A DNA stretch of 64,000 nucleotides from Pseudonocardia endophytica (GCF_004339565.1 NZ_SMFZ01000001.1:1178001-1242000); one strand, 5' to 3'; shown: positions 27,080 through 36,911, numbered from the stretch's first letter. The notes: a model not told the origin generated them from the letters alone. Program-made: numbers and translations.

Positions 27080-27095
27080 TCGAACACGTGTTTGG
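27080..27095. promoter_or_regulatory. LexA autoregulatory box
   Basis: TCGAACACGTGTTTGG, close to TCGAACACATGTTTGA as recalled for mycobacterial lexA. It lies 58 bases upstream of the lexA start, consistent with autorepression. Confidence 0.75.
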
Positions 27096-27152
27096 CGGTG
27101 TCGGTGGTGGGCGCTACCGTTCGTGCCGACGAACACGAGGAGGCGAAACGCG

Positions 27153-27896
27153 ATGACGGCGTCTGATGCTGACGGCGCGGACGAGTCGGGCAGGGGCGCG
27201 GCCACCGACGGAGCGGGGCAGGTGCGTGACTTCCCCGATCCCGCGGCGGACACGCGCGGCCTCACACCCCGGCAGCGCAAGGTGCTCGAGGTCATCCGGG
27301 ACTGGGTGGAGCGGTTCGGCTACCCGCCGAGCGTGCGGGAGATCGGGGACGCGGTCGGGCTGACGTCGACCTCGTCGGTGCACCACCAGCTGCGGGCCCT
27401 GGAGCGCAAGGGGTTCCTGCGGAGGGACCCGAACCGGACCCGTGCGGTGGACGTCCGCGGCCCGGAGGCGGAGGACGAGGGCGGCGGCGAGAGCACGGAG
27501 GCCGTCCGCGCGGAGCGGCCCGCCCCGGCGTTCGTGCCGTTGATCGGTGACATCGCCGCGGGTGGTCCGATCCTGGCCGAGCAGGCCGTGCAGAGCGTGT
27601 TCCCGCTCCCCCGCGAGATCGTCGGCGAGGGCACGCTGTTCCTGCTCAACGTCAAGGGTGACTCGATGCTGAACGCCGCGATCACCGACGGGGACTGGGT
27701 CGTCGTCCGGCAGCAGCCGGTGGCCGAGCAGGGCGAGATGGTCGCCGCGATGCTGGACGGCGAGGCCACGGTCAAGACGTTCAAGCGCAAGGACGGGCAC
27801 ATCTGGCTGATGCCGGAGAACGAGGCCTACCAGCCGATCCCGGGGGACGACGCGACGATCCTCGGCCGGGTCGTCGCGGTGCTGCGCCGGGTCTGA
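27153..27896 (+). CDS. lexA: SOS repressor LexA
   Basis: A 247-residue repressor with an N-terminal winged HTH ([33 protein letters not shown], about 38-71). The self-cleavage site is at Ala-Gly in [10 protein letters not shown]. The C-terminal peptidase domain shows the catalytic serine in [11 protein letters not shown] and lysine in [11 protein letters not shown]. RecA filaments, encoded at 59284, trigger its self-cleavage. ATG 27153 follows GGAGG. The N-terminal 36-residue extension before the HTH is usual in actinobacteria. It diverges from the small membrane protein gene, with two LexA boxes between. Confidence 0.97.
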   Translation: MTASDADGADESGRGAATDGAGQVRDFPDPAADTRGLTPRQRKVLEVIRDWVERFGYPPSVREIGDAVGLTSTSSVHHQLRALERKGFLRRDPNRTRAVDVRGPEAEDEGGGESTEAVRAERPAPAFVPLIGDIAAGGPILAEQAVQSVFPLPREIVGEGTLFLLNVKGDSMLNAAITDGDWVVVRQQPVAEQGEMVAAMLDGEATVKTFKRKDGHIWLMPENEAYQPIPGDDATILGRVVAVLRRV

Positions 27897-27944
27897 CGGG
27901 GTGCGGTGTGCGCTGCGCCGCCCGGTGCGCACGGCGGCGGATGC

Positions 27945-29177
27945 TCACCGCCTGCGCCGGGCGTGCAGCGTCATCGCCACGGCCAGTCCGCAGAGCAGGA
28001 CCGCGACCGTGCCGGCGCCGATGATCGCGGGCAACGCCGCGGGCGTCGACGGTCCCGGTGGGGCGTCGGGCTGGGCGGCCACGGGTGCGTCCGGTGCGAC
28101 GGCCTCGCCGACGGCGCCGGGGACCGTCCGGATCGTCGCCGGTCGCCCGCCCCGGGCCTCGCCTCCCGACACCAGCGTCCCGTCCGCGGTGAGTGCGACG
28201 GCCTCGCCCTGCGCCTCGTCCGGCAGCGCGACCTGCACCGGCGGGCCGGCCAGAGCTTCCACCAGCCCGGATGCGGTGGCGCCCGACGGGAGACGGAACA
28301 GCCAGGCGTCGGTGTAGGTCCGCACCGCGACGACACGGCCCGGCCCGGCTGCACCGGCCGGGGACAGTCCGGCCCCGGTGATCGTCCGCGACCCGGCGGA
28401 TCCCAGCGGGCCACCCGGCGTCGTGGACTCCGGCAGCACGATCTGCCCGACCCGTCGCAGGGGCGTGGTCCCGGCACCCGGCGCTCCGTCCGGACGGTAG
28501 ATCCCCGCCGCCCCGACCGTCTTCGTGACGATCAGCGGCACGCCGTCGTCCGCGACGACGAGCGCCTCGGCGTCGTGCGGCCCGTCCGGATAGGCGAACC
28601 GGTGCAACCGGGCCGGCCCCGCGGACGGCAGCACGATCGCCGCCACCGTGTCCCGCTCGCCGGTGTTGTCACCGATGTCGGCGAGCCAGAGCGCACCGTC
28701 CGGACCGATCCCGACGTCCTCGACGTCCACCGGGTCGATCGGCGCCGAGCGCTCGCCCGTCGTCGCACATCCGCCGGGGTCGAGCGAGATCGCCCGGGAG
28801 ACCCGGCCGCCGTCCGCGATCGCCCACCACCGCGCCCCGTCCGCGACGAGCCCGGACAGCTCGGTGAGCCGCTGGTCGGGGACGGCGCAGGTCACCCCCG
28901 TCGCGGCCATGGCGGAGGGCGCAGCCATCACGGAGGGCACGGCCATCGCGGAGGAGGCGACCAGCCCCGCGACCAGCACGAGGAGCGGGACGAGCAGGCG
29001 TAGGGCGGTCAGCGCCCGGTGCCGTCGGCGGCGGGCGGCGCGCCGGACCCCGACGGCCCCGATTCGGACGACCCCGAGCCGGACGACCCCGAGCCGGACG
29101 ACCCCGCAGCAACGGACGAGCACGCGAACGACAGCACCGCGGTGCCCAGCTCCGGACCGACCCTTGCCCGCAGCCAC
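27945..29177 (-). CDS. Secreted or membrane-bound beta-propeller-like protein
   Basis: The mature part (about 330 residues) reads like a blade-repeat protein, with turns such as IGPDGALWLADIGDNTGERD and a C-terminal hydrophobic anchor (GAGTVAVLLCGLAVAMTLHARRRR). A hydrophobic export signal LRLLVPLLVLVAGLVASSAMA precedes it. The start is uncertain: the longest frame begins at 29177 and a GTG at 29123 is next; both overlap the hflX end, whose low-complexity tail supplies the basic residues. The conserved part begins near 29012. Function unknown; similar proteins occur next to lexA/hflX in related genera. Confidence 0.65.
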   Translation of the reverse strand: MAAGKGRSGAGHRGAVVRVLVRCCGVVRLGVVRLGVVRIGAVGVRRAARRRRHRALTALRLLVPLLVLVAGLVASSAMAVPSVMAAPSAMAATGVTCAVPDQRLTELSGLVADGARWWAIADGGRVSRAISLDPGGCATTGERSAPIDPVDVEDVGIGPDGALWLADIGDNTGERDTVAAIVLPSAGPARLHRFAYPDGPHDAEALVVADDGVPLIVTKTVGAAGIYRPDGAPGAGTTPLRRVGQIVLPESTTPGGPLGSAGSRTITGAGLSPAGAAGPGRVVAVRTYTDAWLFRLPSGATASGLVEALAGPPVQVALPDEAQGEAVALTADGTLVSGGEARGGRPATIRTVPGAVGEAVAPDAPVAAQPDAPPGPSTPAALPAIIGAGTVAVLLCGLAVAMTLHARRRR

Positions 29178-30520
29178 GTGCCGTCCGGCGTGTGGTCCTC
29201 GGCCAGGACCTCGCCCTCGGAGTGGACCCGGGCGACGAGCCCGCCCTCCGTGTACGGCAGCAGCAGCTCGACCTCGTACTCCGGCCGTGGCAACAGCTCC
29301 GCGATCCGCTCGCGCAGCTTGGCCACGCCGTCGCCACGGCGGGCGGAGACGAACACAGCGCCGAGCTGGGCGTGTCGCAGGCGGGCCAGCTGCAGGTCAC
29401 CGGCGGCGTCGGTCTTGTTGACGACGAGCAGCTCCGGCGGCATCCGCCCCTCCTGCTCCTCGCCGATCTCGACGAGCACCTGCCGCACCGCGGCGATCTG
29501 GTCGTCCGGCAGCGGATCGGACGCGTCCACGACGTGCACCAGCAGATCGGCCTGCGCGGCCTCCTCCAGTGTGGAGCGGAACGCCTCGACCAGCTGGTGC
29601 GGCAGGTGCCGGACGAACCCGACCGTGTCGGTGAGCGTGTACGCCCGGCCGTCCGGTGTCTCGGCCTTGCGGGTCGTCGGGTCCAGCGTGGCGAACAGCG
29701 CGTCCTCGACCAGCACTCCGGCGTCCGTCAACACGTTGAGCAGCGACGACTTGCCGGCGTTCGTGTACCCGACGATCGCGACGGACGGGACGGCGTTGCG
29801 CCGCCGACCGCTCCGCTGGGTGTCCCGCACGCGGCGCATCGCACCGATCTCGCGGCGGAGCTTGGACATCCGCGCGCGGATCCGGCGCCGGTCCAGCTCG
29901 ATCTTCGTCTCACCGGGGCCACGGCCACCGATACCGACACCGCCCGCGGCGCGACCACCGACCTGCCGGGACAGCGCCTCACCCCAACCACGCAGCCGCG
30001 GCAGCAGGTAGGACAGCTGGGCGAGCTCGACCTGCGCCTTGCCGTCCCGCGAGCGGGCGTGCTGGGCGAAGATGTCGAGGATCAGCGCCGTCCGGTCGAT
30101 GACCTTGACCTTGAGTTTCTCCTCGAGCTGGCGGAGCTGGCCGGGCGAGAGCTCGCCGTCGCAGATCACGGTGTCCGCGCCCGTGGCCTGCACGGCCGAG
30201 CCGAGCTCGTCGACCTTTCCGGCGCCGATGAACGTCGCCGGATCCGGTGAGGTGCGGCGCTGCACGAGCCCGTCCATCACCTCGGAGCCGGCCGTCTCGG
30301 CCAGCCGTGCGAGCTCCGCGAGCGAGGCCTCCGCCTGCTGGGACGTGCCCTCGGTCCAGACCCCGACGAGCACGACGCGCTCCAGGCGCAGCTGCCGGTA
30401 CTCGACCTCGGTGACGTCGGTGAGCTCGGTGGACAGTCCGGCGACCCGGCGCAGTGAGGAGCGTTCTTCGAGCTCGAGGTCTCCGCTGGACGGCGCGGTC
30501 GGCGTGAGGGCATCAGTCAT
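29009..30520 (-). CDS. hflX: GTPase HflX
   Basis: A 503-residue ribosome-associated GTPase that splits stalled 70S ribosomes under stress. The N-terminal HflX domain includes TFIGAGKVDELG and the glycine-rich GGRGPGETKIELDRRRI linker. The G domain shows GYTNAGKSS (G1), DTVGFVRHLP (G3) and NKTD (G4). The last 35 residues are Ser/Gly-rich and encoded by a 15-base tandem repeat (29066-29107), an extension beyond the family's usual end. It lies upstream of miaA on the same strand with 47 bases between; dapF, commonly between them in mycobacteria, is absent. Confidence 0.96.
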   Translation of the reverse strand: MTDALTPTAPSSGDLELEERSSLRRVAGLSTELTDVTEVEYRQLRLERVVLVGVWTEGTSQQAEASLAELARLAETAGSEVMDGLVQRRTSPDPATFIGAGKVDELGSAVQATGADTVICDGELSPGQLRQLEEKLKVKVIDRTALILDIFAQHARSRDGKAQVELAQLSYLLPRLRGWGEALSRQVGGRAAGGVGIGGRGPGETKIELDRRRIRARMSKLRREIGAMRRVRDTQRSGRRRNAVPSVAIVGYTNAGKSSLLNVLTDAGVLVEDALFATLDPTTRKAETPDGRAYTLTDTVGFVRHLPHQLVEAFRSTLEEAAQADLLVHVVDASDPLPDDQIAAVRQVLVEIGEEQEGRMPPELLVVNKTDAAGDLQLARLRHAQLGAVFVSARRGDGVAKLRERIAELLPRPEYEVELLLPYTEGGLVARVHSEGEVLAEDHTPDGTWLRARVGPELGTAVLSFACSSVAAGSSGSGSSGSGSSESGPSGSGAPPAADGTGR

Positions 30521-30567
30521 CGTGTGTCCATCGTCCCACGATCACGGTCACGCTGTCGGCACCGTTT

Positions 30568-31497
30568 TCAGCCCGGGCGGGAGCACGCGGTGACGTGGGC
30601 CAGTGCCCGGTCGAGAAGGGACGGGTCGGCGCCGTCGAGCCAGTGGATGCGCTTGTCCCGCCGGAACCACGACCTCTGGCGGCGGACGAACTTCCGGGTC
30701 GCGCGCACCGTCTCCTCCCGGACCCACGCCAGGTCCGGCGGATCGGCCGCGTCCAGCGCGTCGAGGACCTGGCGGTAGCCGAGCGCGCGCGACGCCGTCC
30801 GGCCGTCGCGCAGTCCGAGCGGCAGCAGCGCCCGCGTCTCCGCGAGCAGGCCGGAGGAGAGCATCCGGTCGACCCGGACCGCGACCCGGTCGTCCAGCGA
30901 CGCGACGTCCCGGTCCACGCCGAGCAGCACGGCGTCGTAGAGCGGTTCGGTCGCCCGCGGCAGCGTCGCGCGGAACGGGCCACCGGTCAGCGCGATCACC
31001 TCCAGCGCCCGCACGATCCGCCGGCCGTTCGACGGCAGCACCTCGGCCGCCGCGGCCGGGTCCTGTCCGGCGAGCCGTCGGTGCAGGGCATGCGGCCCGT
31101 CGGCGGCCAGCTCGGCCTCCAGTGACGCGCGCAGTTCCGGGTCGGTGCCGGGGAACTCCAGCGGGTCGAGCACGGCCTGCACGTACAGACCGGAACCACC
31201 GACCAGCACCGGGGTGCGCCCGGCGGCCCGCAGCGCCTCGATGTCGGCGCGCGCGTGCCGCTGGTAGGCGGCCACCGACGCCGTCTCGGTGACGTCGAGG
31301 ACGTCGATCTGGTGGTGCGGCACCCCGCGGCGCTCGCCGGGCGGCAGCTTCGCGGTACCGACGTCGAGGCCGCGGTAGAGCTGCATCGCGTCCGCGTTGA
31401 CCACCTCGCCGCCCAGGTGCATGGCGAGCTCGAGGCCGAGGTCGGACTTGCCGGTCGCGGTCGGACCGACGACGGCGACCAGCGGCGGAGCGTTCAC
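30568..31497 (-). CDS. miaA: tRNA dimethylallyltransferase
   Basis: A 309-residue enzyme adding a dimethylallyl group to A37 of tRNAs reading codons starting with U. The P-loop GPTATGKSDL (about 11-20), the NADAMQLYRG motif and the GGSGLYVQAVLD and C-terminal SWFRRDKRIHWLD segments are all intact. GTG start overlaps the LigB-like gene stop by four bases (GTGA). Its product is the substrate of MiaB, encoded at 34377, so both steps of ms2i6A synthesis are in this block. Confidence 0.97.
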   Translation of the reverse strand: MNAPPLVAVVGPTATGKSDLGLELAMHLGGEVVNADAMQLYRGLDVGTAKLPPGERRGVPHHQIDVLDVTETASVAAYQRHARADIEALRAAGRTPVLVGGSGLYVQAVLDPLEFPGTDPELRASLEAELAADGPHALHRRLAGQDPAAAAEVLPSNGRRIVRALEVIALTGGPFRATLPRATEPLYDAVLLGVDRDVASLDDRVAVRVDRMLSSGLLAETRALLPLGLRDGRTASRALGYRQVLDALDAADPPDLAWVREETVRATRKFVRRQRSWFRRDKRIHWLDGADPSLLDRALAHVTACSRPG

Positions 31498-32201
31498 GCC
31501 CGGCGCGTCCAGGCGGCGACGTGGTACGCCACGCCGTACGGGACCGACGTGTGCCGCACCGCCGGTCCCCACTCCCCGCCCGCCAGCGCGGCCCCGGCGA
31601 GCACCTGCCACGGCGCGCGCCCGACCGCACCCAGCTCGGCAGCCAGGTGCGGGTCCAGCCCGGCGAGCGCGTCCGGGTCCGGCTCGTCCAGTGCGGCGGC
31701 GACGACGGCGTCGAACGCCTCGGCGCGCTCGTCGAAGCCTCCGGGAGCGGTCGGCGTGTGCCGGGCCGACCCGTCGCCGACGACGAGCAGCCCGGCGTCG
31801 TCCGATCCGGCCAGCTCGGCGCCGAGCGCCAGACACTCGTCGGTCCCGCTGTCCGGCGCGACGAGCTCGCCGCGCATCCGGTCGGCCCGCTCGCCGGCCG
31901 CCCACGCGGCGACCAGCAGCGGCAGCGGCAGGCCGGGGCCCTCGTCGGCGGTGCCCGTCCCGGCCAGCGCGACCGGCACGTCCCGGCCGTACCCGGCGAA
32001 CGACCCGCGGGTGCCCGGGTCGACCGTGCGTCGGCCACCCGGGTCGGCGCCGACCACGACCCAGTCGCGCGCGGCGTCCGCGACCGCGCCGACGGCGGCG
32101 AGGCAGGCCGCGCGCAGGGCCTCCGTCTCCACCGCGGCACCGGCGGCCAGCTCCGGGACGAGCAGCGGCGGCTGGGGCAGGACGGCGATCGCGGCGAGCA
32201 C
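31494..32201 (-). CDS. Class III extradiol dioxygenase LigB-like protein
   Basis: A 235-residue protein with the overall shape of the LigB/DODA fold (start AIAVLPQPPLLVPEL, then DWVVVGADPGGRR). It resembles the conserved actinobacterial protein Rv2728c next to miaA. Metal ligands are not obviously all kept: expected histidines are sparse, so catalytic activity is doubtful. It is translationally coupled to miaA. Confidence 0.75.
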   Translation of the reverse strand: MLAAIAVLPQPPLLVPELAAGAAVETEALRAACLAAVGAVADAARDWVVVGADPGGRRTVDPGTRGSFAGYGRDVPVALAGTGTADEGPGLPLPLLVAAWAAGERADRMRGELVAPDSGTDECLALGAELAGSDDAGLLVVGDGSARHTPTAPGGFDERAEAFDAVVAAALDEPDPDALAGLDPHLAAELGAVGRAPWQVLAGAALAGGEWGPAVRHTSVPYGVAYHVAAWTRRA

Positions 32202-32407
32202 GGTCGCCGAGCGTAGGCGACGAGCGGTCGCCAGCGGCCGGGGCGGGCGACCACCCGATCGGGGGACGGCTCACCGCCCGTCGCCCGCCGCCCGCGGCGC
32301 GGAACCTCCCCGGTACGCCGCCAGCGGTTCCGCGCAGGCCCTGGAACTGCTTGAATCGCCGATCCGACGGTCCGACGGCAACCTGACGGCCGATCGACGT
32401 GTGCACG

Positions 32408-32451
32408 GCTCCGCCTCTCGGCGGAGCGCCCGTGGCGAGGTCGCCACGGGC
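32408..32451 (+). promoter_or_regulatory. Tandem hairpins in the leader of the DUF349 gene
   Basis: Two perfect back-to-back hairpins. The first is gctccgcc-tctc-ggcggagc (32408-32427). The second is gcccgtggcga-gg-tcgccacgggc (32428-32451), ending about 4 bases before the GAGGAGG ribosome site. They could act as an attenuator or as a translational block. No U-tract follows. Confidence 0.5.
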
Positions 32452-32468
32452 CGGACGAGGAGGACTCG

Positions 32469-33881
32469 GTGGCCGAGACAGACCCGAACCGGACCGCGCA
32501 GGACGACCAGGGAGCCGCAGCGGCCCCGCCCCGCCCGGTCCCCGGCCCCCGGGGTCCCGTACCCGGCCCTCCCCCGAACCGCCCGGTGCCCGGCCCGCCG
32601 CCCGCGCCCGCGCCGACCGCGACCTCGGTCGCGTCCGTGCCGGCCGTCTCGTCGCCGGTCCCGTCGGCCTCCGCCGACCCCACGCGCTGGGGCCGCGCCG
32701 ACGACGACGGCACGATCCACCTGGTCACCTCCGAGGGCGAGCGGGTGATCGGCTCGTTCCAGGCGGGTACGCCCGCAGAGGGCCTGGAGCACTTCGCCCG
32801 CCGGTTCGACGACCTGGTGACCGAGGCCGAGGTCGTCGCGTCCCGGATCGAGGCGGGCGGCGACACGAAGGCCGCGCTGTCCAGCGCGAAGACGCTGCGC
32901 GACGGCCTGGACGAGGCGCACGTCGTGGGCGACGTGCCCGCCCTGCGGGCGCGGCTCGACGACCTGATGGGCCAGGCGGAGGCCGGGGTGGCGGCGGCGC
33001 GGGCCGACCGGGACCGGCAGCGGGCCGACGCCGTCGCGCGCAAGGAGGCCCTCGCCGTCGAAGCCGAGAAGATGGCCGAGGACTCCACCCAGTGGAAGCA
33101 GGCCGGGGACCGCTACAAGCAGATCCTCGACGAGTGGCGCGCGATCAAGGGCGTCGACCGCAAGACCGACGAGGCGCTCTGGAAGCGCTTCTCCCGCGCC
33201 AGGGAGGCGTTCAACCGCCGCCGCGGGTCGCACTTCGCGGACCTGGACCGCCAGCGTCTGACGGCGAAGTCGCGCAAGGAGGAGCTGGTCGTGGAGGCGG
33301 AGTCGCTGACGGAGTCCGACGAGTGGTCGGCGACCGCGCAGCGCTACCGCGACCTGATGACGGAGTGGAAGGCCGCCGGGCGCGCGCACCGGGACGCCGA
33401 CGACGCGCTGTGGGCCCGCTTCCGCGGCGCGCAGGACGCGTTCTTCGCCCGCCGCAACGCCGTGTTCGCCGAGCGGGACGCCGAGTTCGCCGCGAACGGC
33501 GAGGCCAAGCGGAACCTGCTGGCCGAGGCCGAGAAGATCGACCTGTCCGACCCGGACGGCGCCCGTGCCGCGCTGCGCGGCATCCAGGCCCGCTGGGAGG
33601 AGATCGGCAAGGTCCCGCGCGACGACGTCCGCGCGCTGGAGGGGCGTCTGCGCACGGTGGAGACCCAGGTCGCCAACGCCGCCCAGGCGCAGTGGCGACG
33701 CACCGACCCGGAGGCGCAGGCACGCGTCGAGCAGTTCCGCGCCAAGGTCACGCAGTTCGAGGAGCAGGCCGCCAAGGCGGAGGCGGCCGGGGACGCCCGC
33801 CGCGCCGAGAAGGCACGCGCGCAGGCCGCCCAGTGGCGCGAGTGGTCGGAGACCGCCGAGCAGGCCGTCGACCAGCGGTAG
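32469..33881 (+). CDS. DUF349 domain protein
   Basis: A 470-residue protein: a proline-rich disordered N-terminus (about 1-70), then alpha-helical repeats of the DUF349 family. Each repeat has the pattern W-K-x-A-G-x-x-x(RK)-x-x-D-x-x-LW-x-R-F; examples at about 213 (WRAIKGVDRKTDEALWKRF) and 290 (WKAAGRAHRDADDALWARF). The C-terminus is coiled-coil-like. Function is unknown in bacteria. GTG 32469 follows GAGGAGG. The gene lies opposite the LigB-like gene, matching the Rv2731 neighbourhood. Confidence 0.9.
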   Translation: MAETDPNRTAQDDQGAAAAPPRPVPGPRGPVPGPPPNRPVPGPPPAPAPTATSVASVPAVSSPVPSASADPTRWGRADDDGTIHLVTSEGERVIGSFQAGTPAEGLEHFARRFDDLVTEAEVVASRIEAGGDTKAALSSAKTLRDGLDEAHVVGDVPALRARLDDLMGQAEAGVAAARADRDRQRADAVARKEALAVEAEKMAEDSTQWKQAGDRYKQILDEWRAIKGVDRKTDEALWKRFSRAREAFNRRRGSHFADLDRQRLTAKSRKEELVVEAESLTESDEWSATAQRYRDLMTEWKAAGRAHRDADDALWARFRGAQDAFFARRNAVFAERDAEFAANGEAKRNLLAEAEKIDLSDPDGARAALRGIQARWEEIGKVPRDDVRALEGRLRTVETQVANAAQAQWRRTDPEAQARVEQFRAKVTQFEEQAAKAEAAGDARRAEKARAQAAQWREWSETAEQAVDQR

Positions 33882-33900
33882 GGCGGCCCCGCGGTGACGC

Positions 33901-34380
33901 TCAGCCCCGCAGCGCGATCCCCGCCCAGGTGAACGTCAGCAGCAGCACGCCGACCACGCCGAGGACCATCCCGGCCTCCGGGCCGGGCAGGCCGGTGTCG
34001 GAGCCGATCTGGCGCGACCAGATCGCCCACAGCCCGTTGACCGTCGAGATCCCGCAGCCGACCGCGCACAGCCACGCCAGCGGCCACCAGCGGGTCGTCA
34101 GGGCGAGCACGGAGCCGGCCACGCCGAACCCGAGCAGCGTGAACGTGAACAACCGCGGCAGCGGGCCGTAGCCCGCCTCGCCGCCCGCGATCTGCCAGCC
34201 GGGCGCGCCCGCGACCCACGGCAGCAGCACGGCTGCCACCAGCACCATCACACCGACGGCGACGACGACGGCGCGCACGCCGGGGTCGAAGCGTCGCTCG
34301 ACCAGCTTGGGCAGGCCCGCGATCTCCTCGTCGAGGGCCCGCAGCTCCTCGGGAACGGGCGACCGCTCGTCGGCGTTCAT
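33901..34380 (-). CDS. Four-helix membrane protein next to miaB
   Basis: A 159-residue protein with about four membrane spans and an N-terminal cytoplasmic helix ([28 protein letters not shown]). The same kind of gene (Rv2732c) stands next to miaB in mycobacteria. Function unknown. Its start overlaps the miaB stop by four bases, and it ends 20 bases from the convergent DUF349 gene. Confidence 0.83.
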   Translation of the reverse strand: MNADERSPVPEELRALDEEIAGLPKLVERRFDPGVRAVVVAVGVMVLVAAVLLPWVAGAPGWQIAGGEAGYGPLPRLFTFTLLGFGVAGSVLALTTRWWPLAWLCAVGCGISTVNGLWAIWSRQIGSDTGLPGPEAGMVLGVVGVLLLTFTWAGIALRG

Positions 34381-35858
34381 CGGACGACCTCCGGGGTGGA
34401 GCAGGCGGACACGACCGGTTCGGACGCCGGCGGCGCACCGATCGACGGCAGACCGAGCGCGGTGGGCGCGCCGCCGGGACGCAGCCCGATCTCGTGCGCG
34501 TCGCCCGCCCGGGTGCGGCGGTGGGACAGCACCCCGTCGGCGGCGAGCAGGTGGTGCGGGGCGCCGTAGTCGATGCGCACCGTCACCACGTCGCCCGGGC
34601 GGACACCGTCGGAGCCCGGGGCGAAGTGCACGAGCCGCCCGTCGCGCGCGCGGCCGGACAGCCGCCGCGTCGCACCGTCCTTGCGGCCCTCGCCGGTGGA
34701 CACGAGCACCTCGAGCTCGCGGCCTTCCTGCGCCCGGTTGCCCGCCCAGGAGATCTCCTCCTGCAGCGCGACGAGCCGCTCGTAGCGCTCCTGGACGACG
34801 TGCTTCGGCAGTTGCCCGTCCAACGAGGCGGCCGGGGTGCCGGGGCGGGGCGAGTACTGGAACGTGAACGCCTGCGCGAACCGTGCCTCACGCACCACGT
34901 CCAGCGTCGCCTCGAAGTCGGCGTCGGTCTCGCCCGGGAACCCGACGATGATGTCGGTGGAGATCGCGGCGTCCGGGATCGACGCGCGGACGTCGGAGAG
35001 GATGCCCAGGAACCGCGCCGAGCGGTAGGAGCGGCGCATCCGGCGCAGCACGTCGTCGGAACCGGACTGCAGCGGCATGTGCAGCTGCGGGCACACGTTC
35101 GGCGTCTCGGCCATCGCGGCGATCACGTCCGAGGTGAAGTCGCGCGGGTGCGGCGAGGTGAACCGGACGCGCTCCAGGCCGTCGATGCCGCCACACGCCC
35201 GGAGCAGCTTGGAGAACGCCTGACGGTCGCCGAAGTCGACGCCGTAGGCGTTCACGTTCTGCCCGAGCAGCGTCACCTCCAGCACGCCGTCCGCGACGAG
35301 CGCCTGGACCTCGGCGAGCACGTCGCCGGGACGACGGTCGCGCTCGGCGCCGCGCAGCGACGGGACGATGCAGAACGTGCAGGTGTTGTTGCAGCCCACC
35401 GAGATCGACACCCAGCCCGCGTAGGCGGACTCGCGCCGCGCCGGCAACGTCGACGGGAACACCTCGAGCGACTCGGCGATCTCCACCTCGGCGCGGGCGT
35501 TGTGCCGGGCCCTGTCGAGCAGCGTCGGCAGCGCGTGCACGTTGTGCGTACCGAACACGACGTCCACCCACGGCGCCCGCTTCACGATGGTGTCGCGGTC
35601 CTTCTGCGCGAGGCAGCCGCCGACGGCGATCTGCATGTCCGGGTTCGCCTGCTTGGCCGGGCGGAGGTGCCCGAGGTTGCCGTAGAGCTTGTTGTCCGCG
35701 TTCTCGCGCACGGCGCACGTGTTGAACACGACGACGTCGGCGGCGTCCGGATCGGCGGCACGGTCGTACCCGGCCTGTTCCAGGAGTCCGGCCATCCGCT
35801 CCGAGTCGTGCACGTTCATCTGGCACCCGTAGGTGCGCACGGCGTAGGTGCGGCTCAC
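34377..35858 (-). CDS. miaB: tRNA-2-methylthio-N6-dimethylallyladenosine synthase
   Basis: A 493-residue radical-SAM methylthiotransferase finishing ms2i6A37 on tRNA. The N-terminal UPF0004 domain provides three cluster cysteines ([21 protein letters not shown]). The radical-SAM motif is [15 protein letters not shown] (CxxxCxxC, about 155-169). A TRAM domain ends the conserved part ([29 protein letters not shown]). The last 70 residues are variable. It is coupled to the membrane protein gene at 33901. Confidence 0.97.
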   Translation of the reverse strand: MSRTYAVRTYGCQMNVHDSERMAGLLEQAGYDRAADPDAADVVVFNTCAVRENADNKLYGNLGHLRPAKQANPDMQIAVGGCLAQKDRDTIVKRAPWVDVVFGTHNVHALPTLLDRARHNARAEVEIAESLEVFPSTLPARRESAYAGWVSISVGCNNTCTFCIVPSLRGAERDRRPGDVLAEVQALVADGVLEVTLLGQNVNAYGVDFGDRQAFSKLLRACGGIDGLERVRFTSPHPRDFTSDVIAAMAETPNVCPQLHMPLQSGSDDVLRRMRRSYRSARFLGILSDVRASIPDAAISTDIIVGFPGETDADFEATLDVVREARFAQAFTFQYSPRPGTPAASLDGQLPKHVVQERYERLVALQEEISWAGNRAQEGRELEVLVSTGEGRKDGATRRLSGRARDGRLVHFAPGSDGVRPGDVVTVRIDYGAPHHLLAADGVLSHRRTRAGDAHEIGLRPGGAPTALGLPSIGAPPASEPVVSACSTPEVVR

Positions 35859-35915
35859 GCCCCGAGGGTAGGCGTCACGGCCCGGGCGTGCCGCACCGCC
35901 CGGGCCGGGTGAAGA

Positions 35916-36911
35916 ATGCCCGGAGTGCGGGCGCGACGGGTGCGGGTGGGGCGGCGCACCGTGCTGCGCGCGGCCGCGGGCACCGGCCTCCTGGCCGCGA
36001 CGTCCCCTGTCGCCGGCTGCGGGCGCAGCGGTCCCGACCCGAGGCTCACGATCGGCAGCGGCACCCGGCCGGGGGTCTACATCCGGATGGCGGAGGTGCT
36101 GGCCGACGCGTGGACCGAGCGGCTCGACCTCACCGTCCGACCGGAGGTGCTGTCCACGGCGGGCTCGGTCGCGAACATGGCGCTGCTGCGCTCCGGTCGG
36201 GCCCAGCTCGCGATCAGCCAGGTGGACTCCACGGCGGACTACCTCGCGACGCTCTCACCGGACGCCCCGGTCGCACCCCGGGCACTCGCCCGACTGTACG
36301 ACGACGTCACGCACGTCGTCGTGTCCCAGGACGCGCCGTACCGCCGGCTCGCCGACCTGCGCGGGGCACGGGTGTCGATCGGCCCGGCGGGCAGCGGCTA
36401 CAACACGATCGCCCGCCGCCTGTTCGACGCGGCCGGGATCGGCGTGCAGGGCCTCGGGAAGATCATCGAGCTCGGTCTCGACGAGGCGCCGTCGGCACTG
36501 GCCGTCGGCGACCTCGACGCGTTCTTCTGGTCCGGCGGCGTTCCCACCGACGGCATCGTCGAGCTGGCCGGGGTGCACCCGATCCGGCTGATCGACCTCA
36601 GCGACGTGCTGTCCCGCGTCCGGGCCAACTCGGACGTCTACACGATCAGCACGGTGCCCGCCGCGACGTACCGGCTCCCGGCGCCGGTGAGCACGCTGTC
36701 CGTGCGCAACGTGCTGGTCGCGACCGCCGCGATGCCCGACGACGTGGCGCAGATGCTGGTGCGCACCGTGTTCGACGAGCAGCCCCGCCTGTCGGCGGCC
36801 AACCCGGCCGCCGTGACGATCGACTCGCGCTCGGCGATCGGGACCCAACCGATCCCGCTGCACCCCGGCGCGCAGGCGTTCTACCGCGCCACGAAGGGCT
36901 ACTCCGGCTGA
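35916..36911 (+). CDS. TAXI-family solute-binding lipoprotein, orphan
   Basis: A 331-residue periplasmic-type binding protein of the TAXI group (TRAP-associated extracytoplasmic). Signature pieces are [21 protein letters not shown], a [12 protein letters not shown] motif and [19 protein letters not shown]. The N-terminus has a twin-arginine motif (GRRTVLRAA) and a lipobox ending at Cys35, so it is probably a Tat-exported lipoprotein. No TRAP permease gene is adjacent. It converges on the sensor kinase gene with a 13-base overlap, suggesting a sensory partnership; the ligand is unknown. Confidence 0.9.
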   Translation: MPGVRARRVRVGRRTVLRAAAGTGLLAATSPVAGCGRSGPDPRLTIGSGTRPGVYIRMAEVLADAWTERLDLTVRPEVLSTAGSVANMALLRSGRAQLAISQVDSTADYLATLSPDAPVAPRALARLYDDVTHVVVSQDAPYRRLADLRGARVSIGPAGSGYNTIARRLFDAAGIGVQGLGKIIELGLDEAPSALAVGDLDAFFWSGGVPTDGIVELAGVHPIRLIDLSDVLSRVRANSDVYTISTVPAATYRLPAPVSTLSVRNVLVATAAMPDDVAQMLVRTVFDEQPRLSAANPAAVTIDSRSAIGTQPIPLHPGAQAFYRATKGYSG

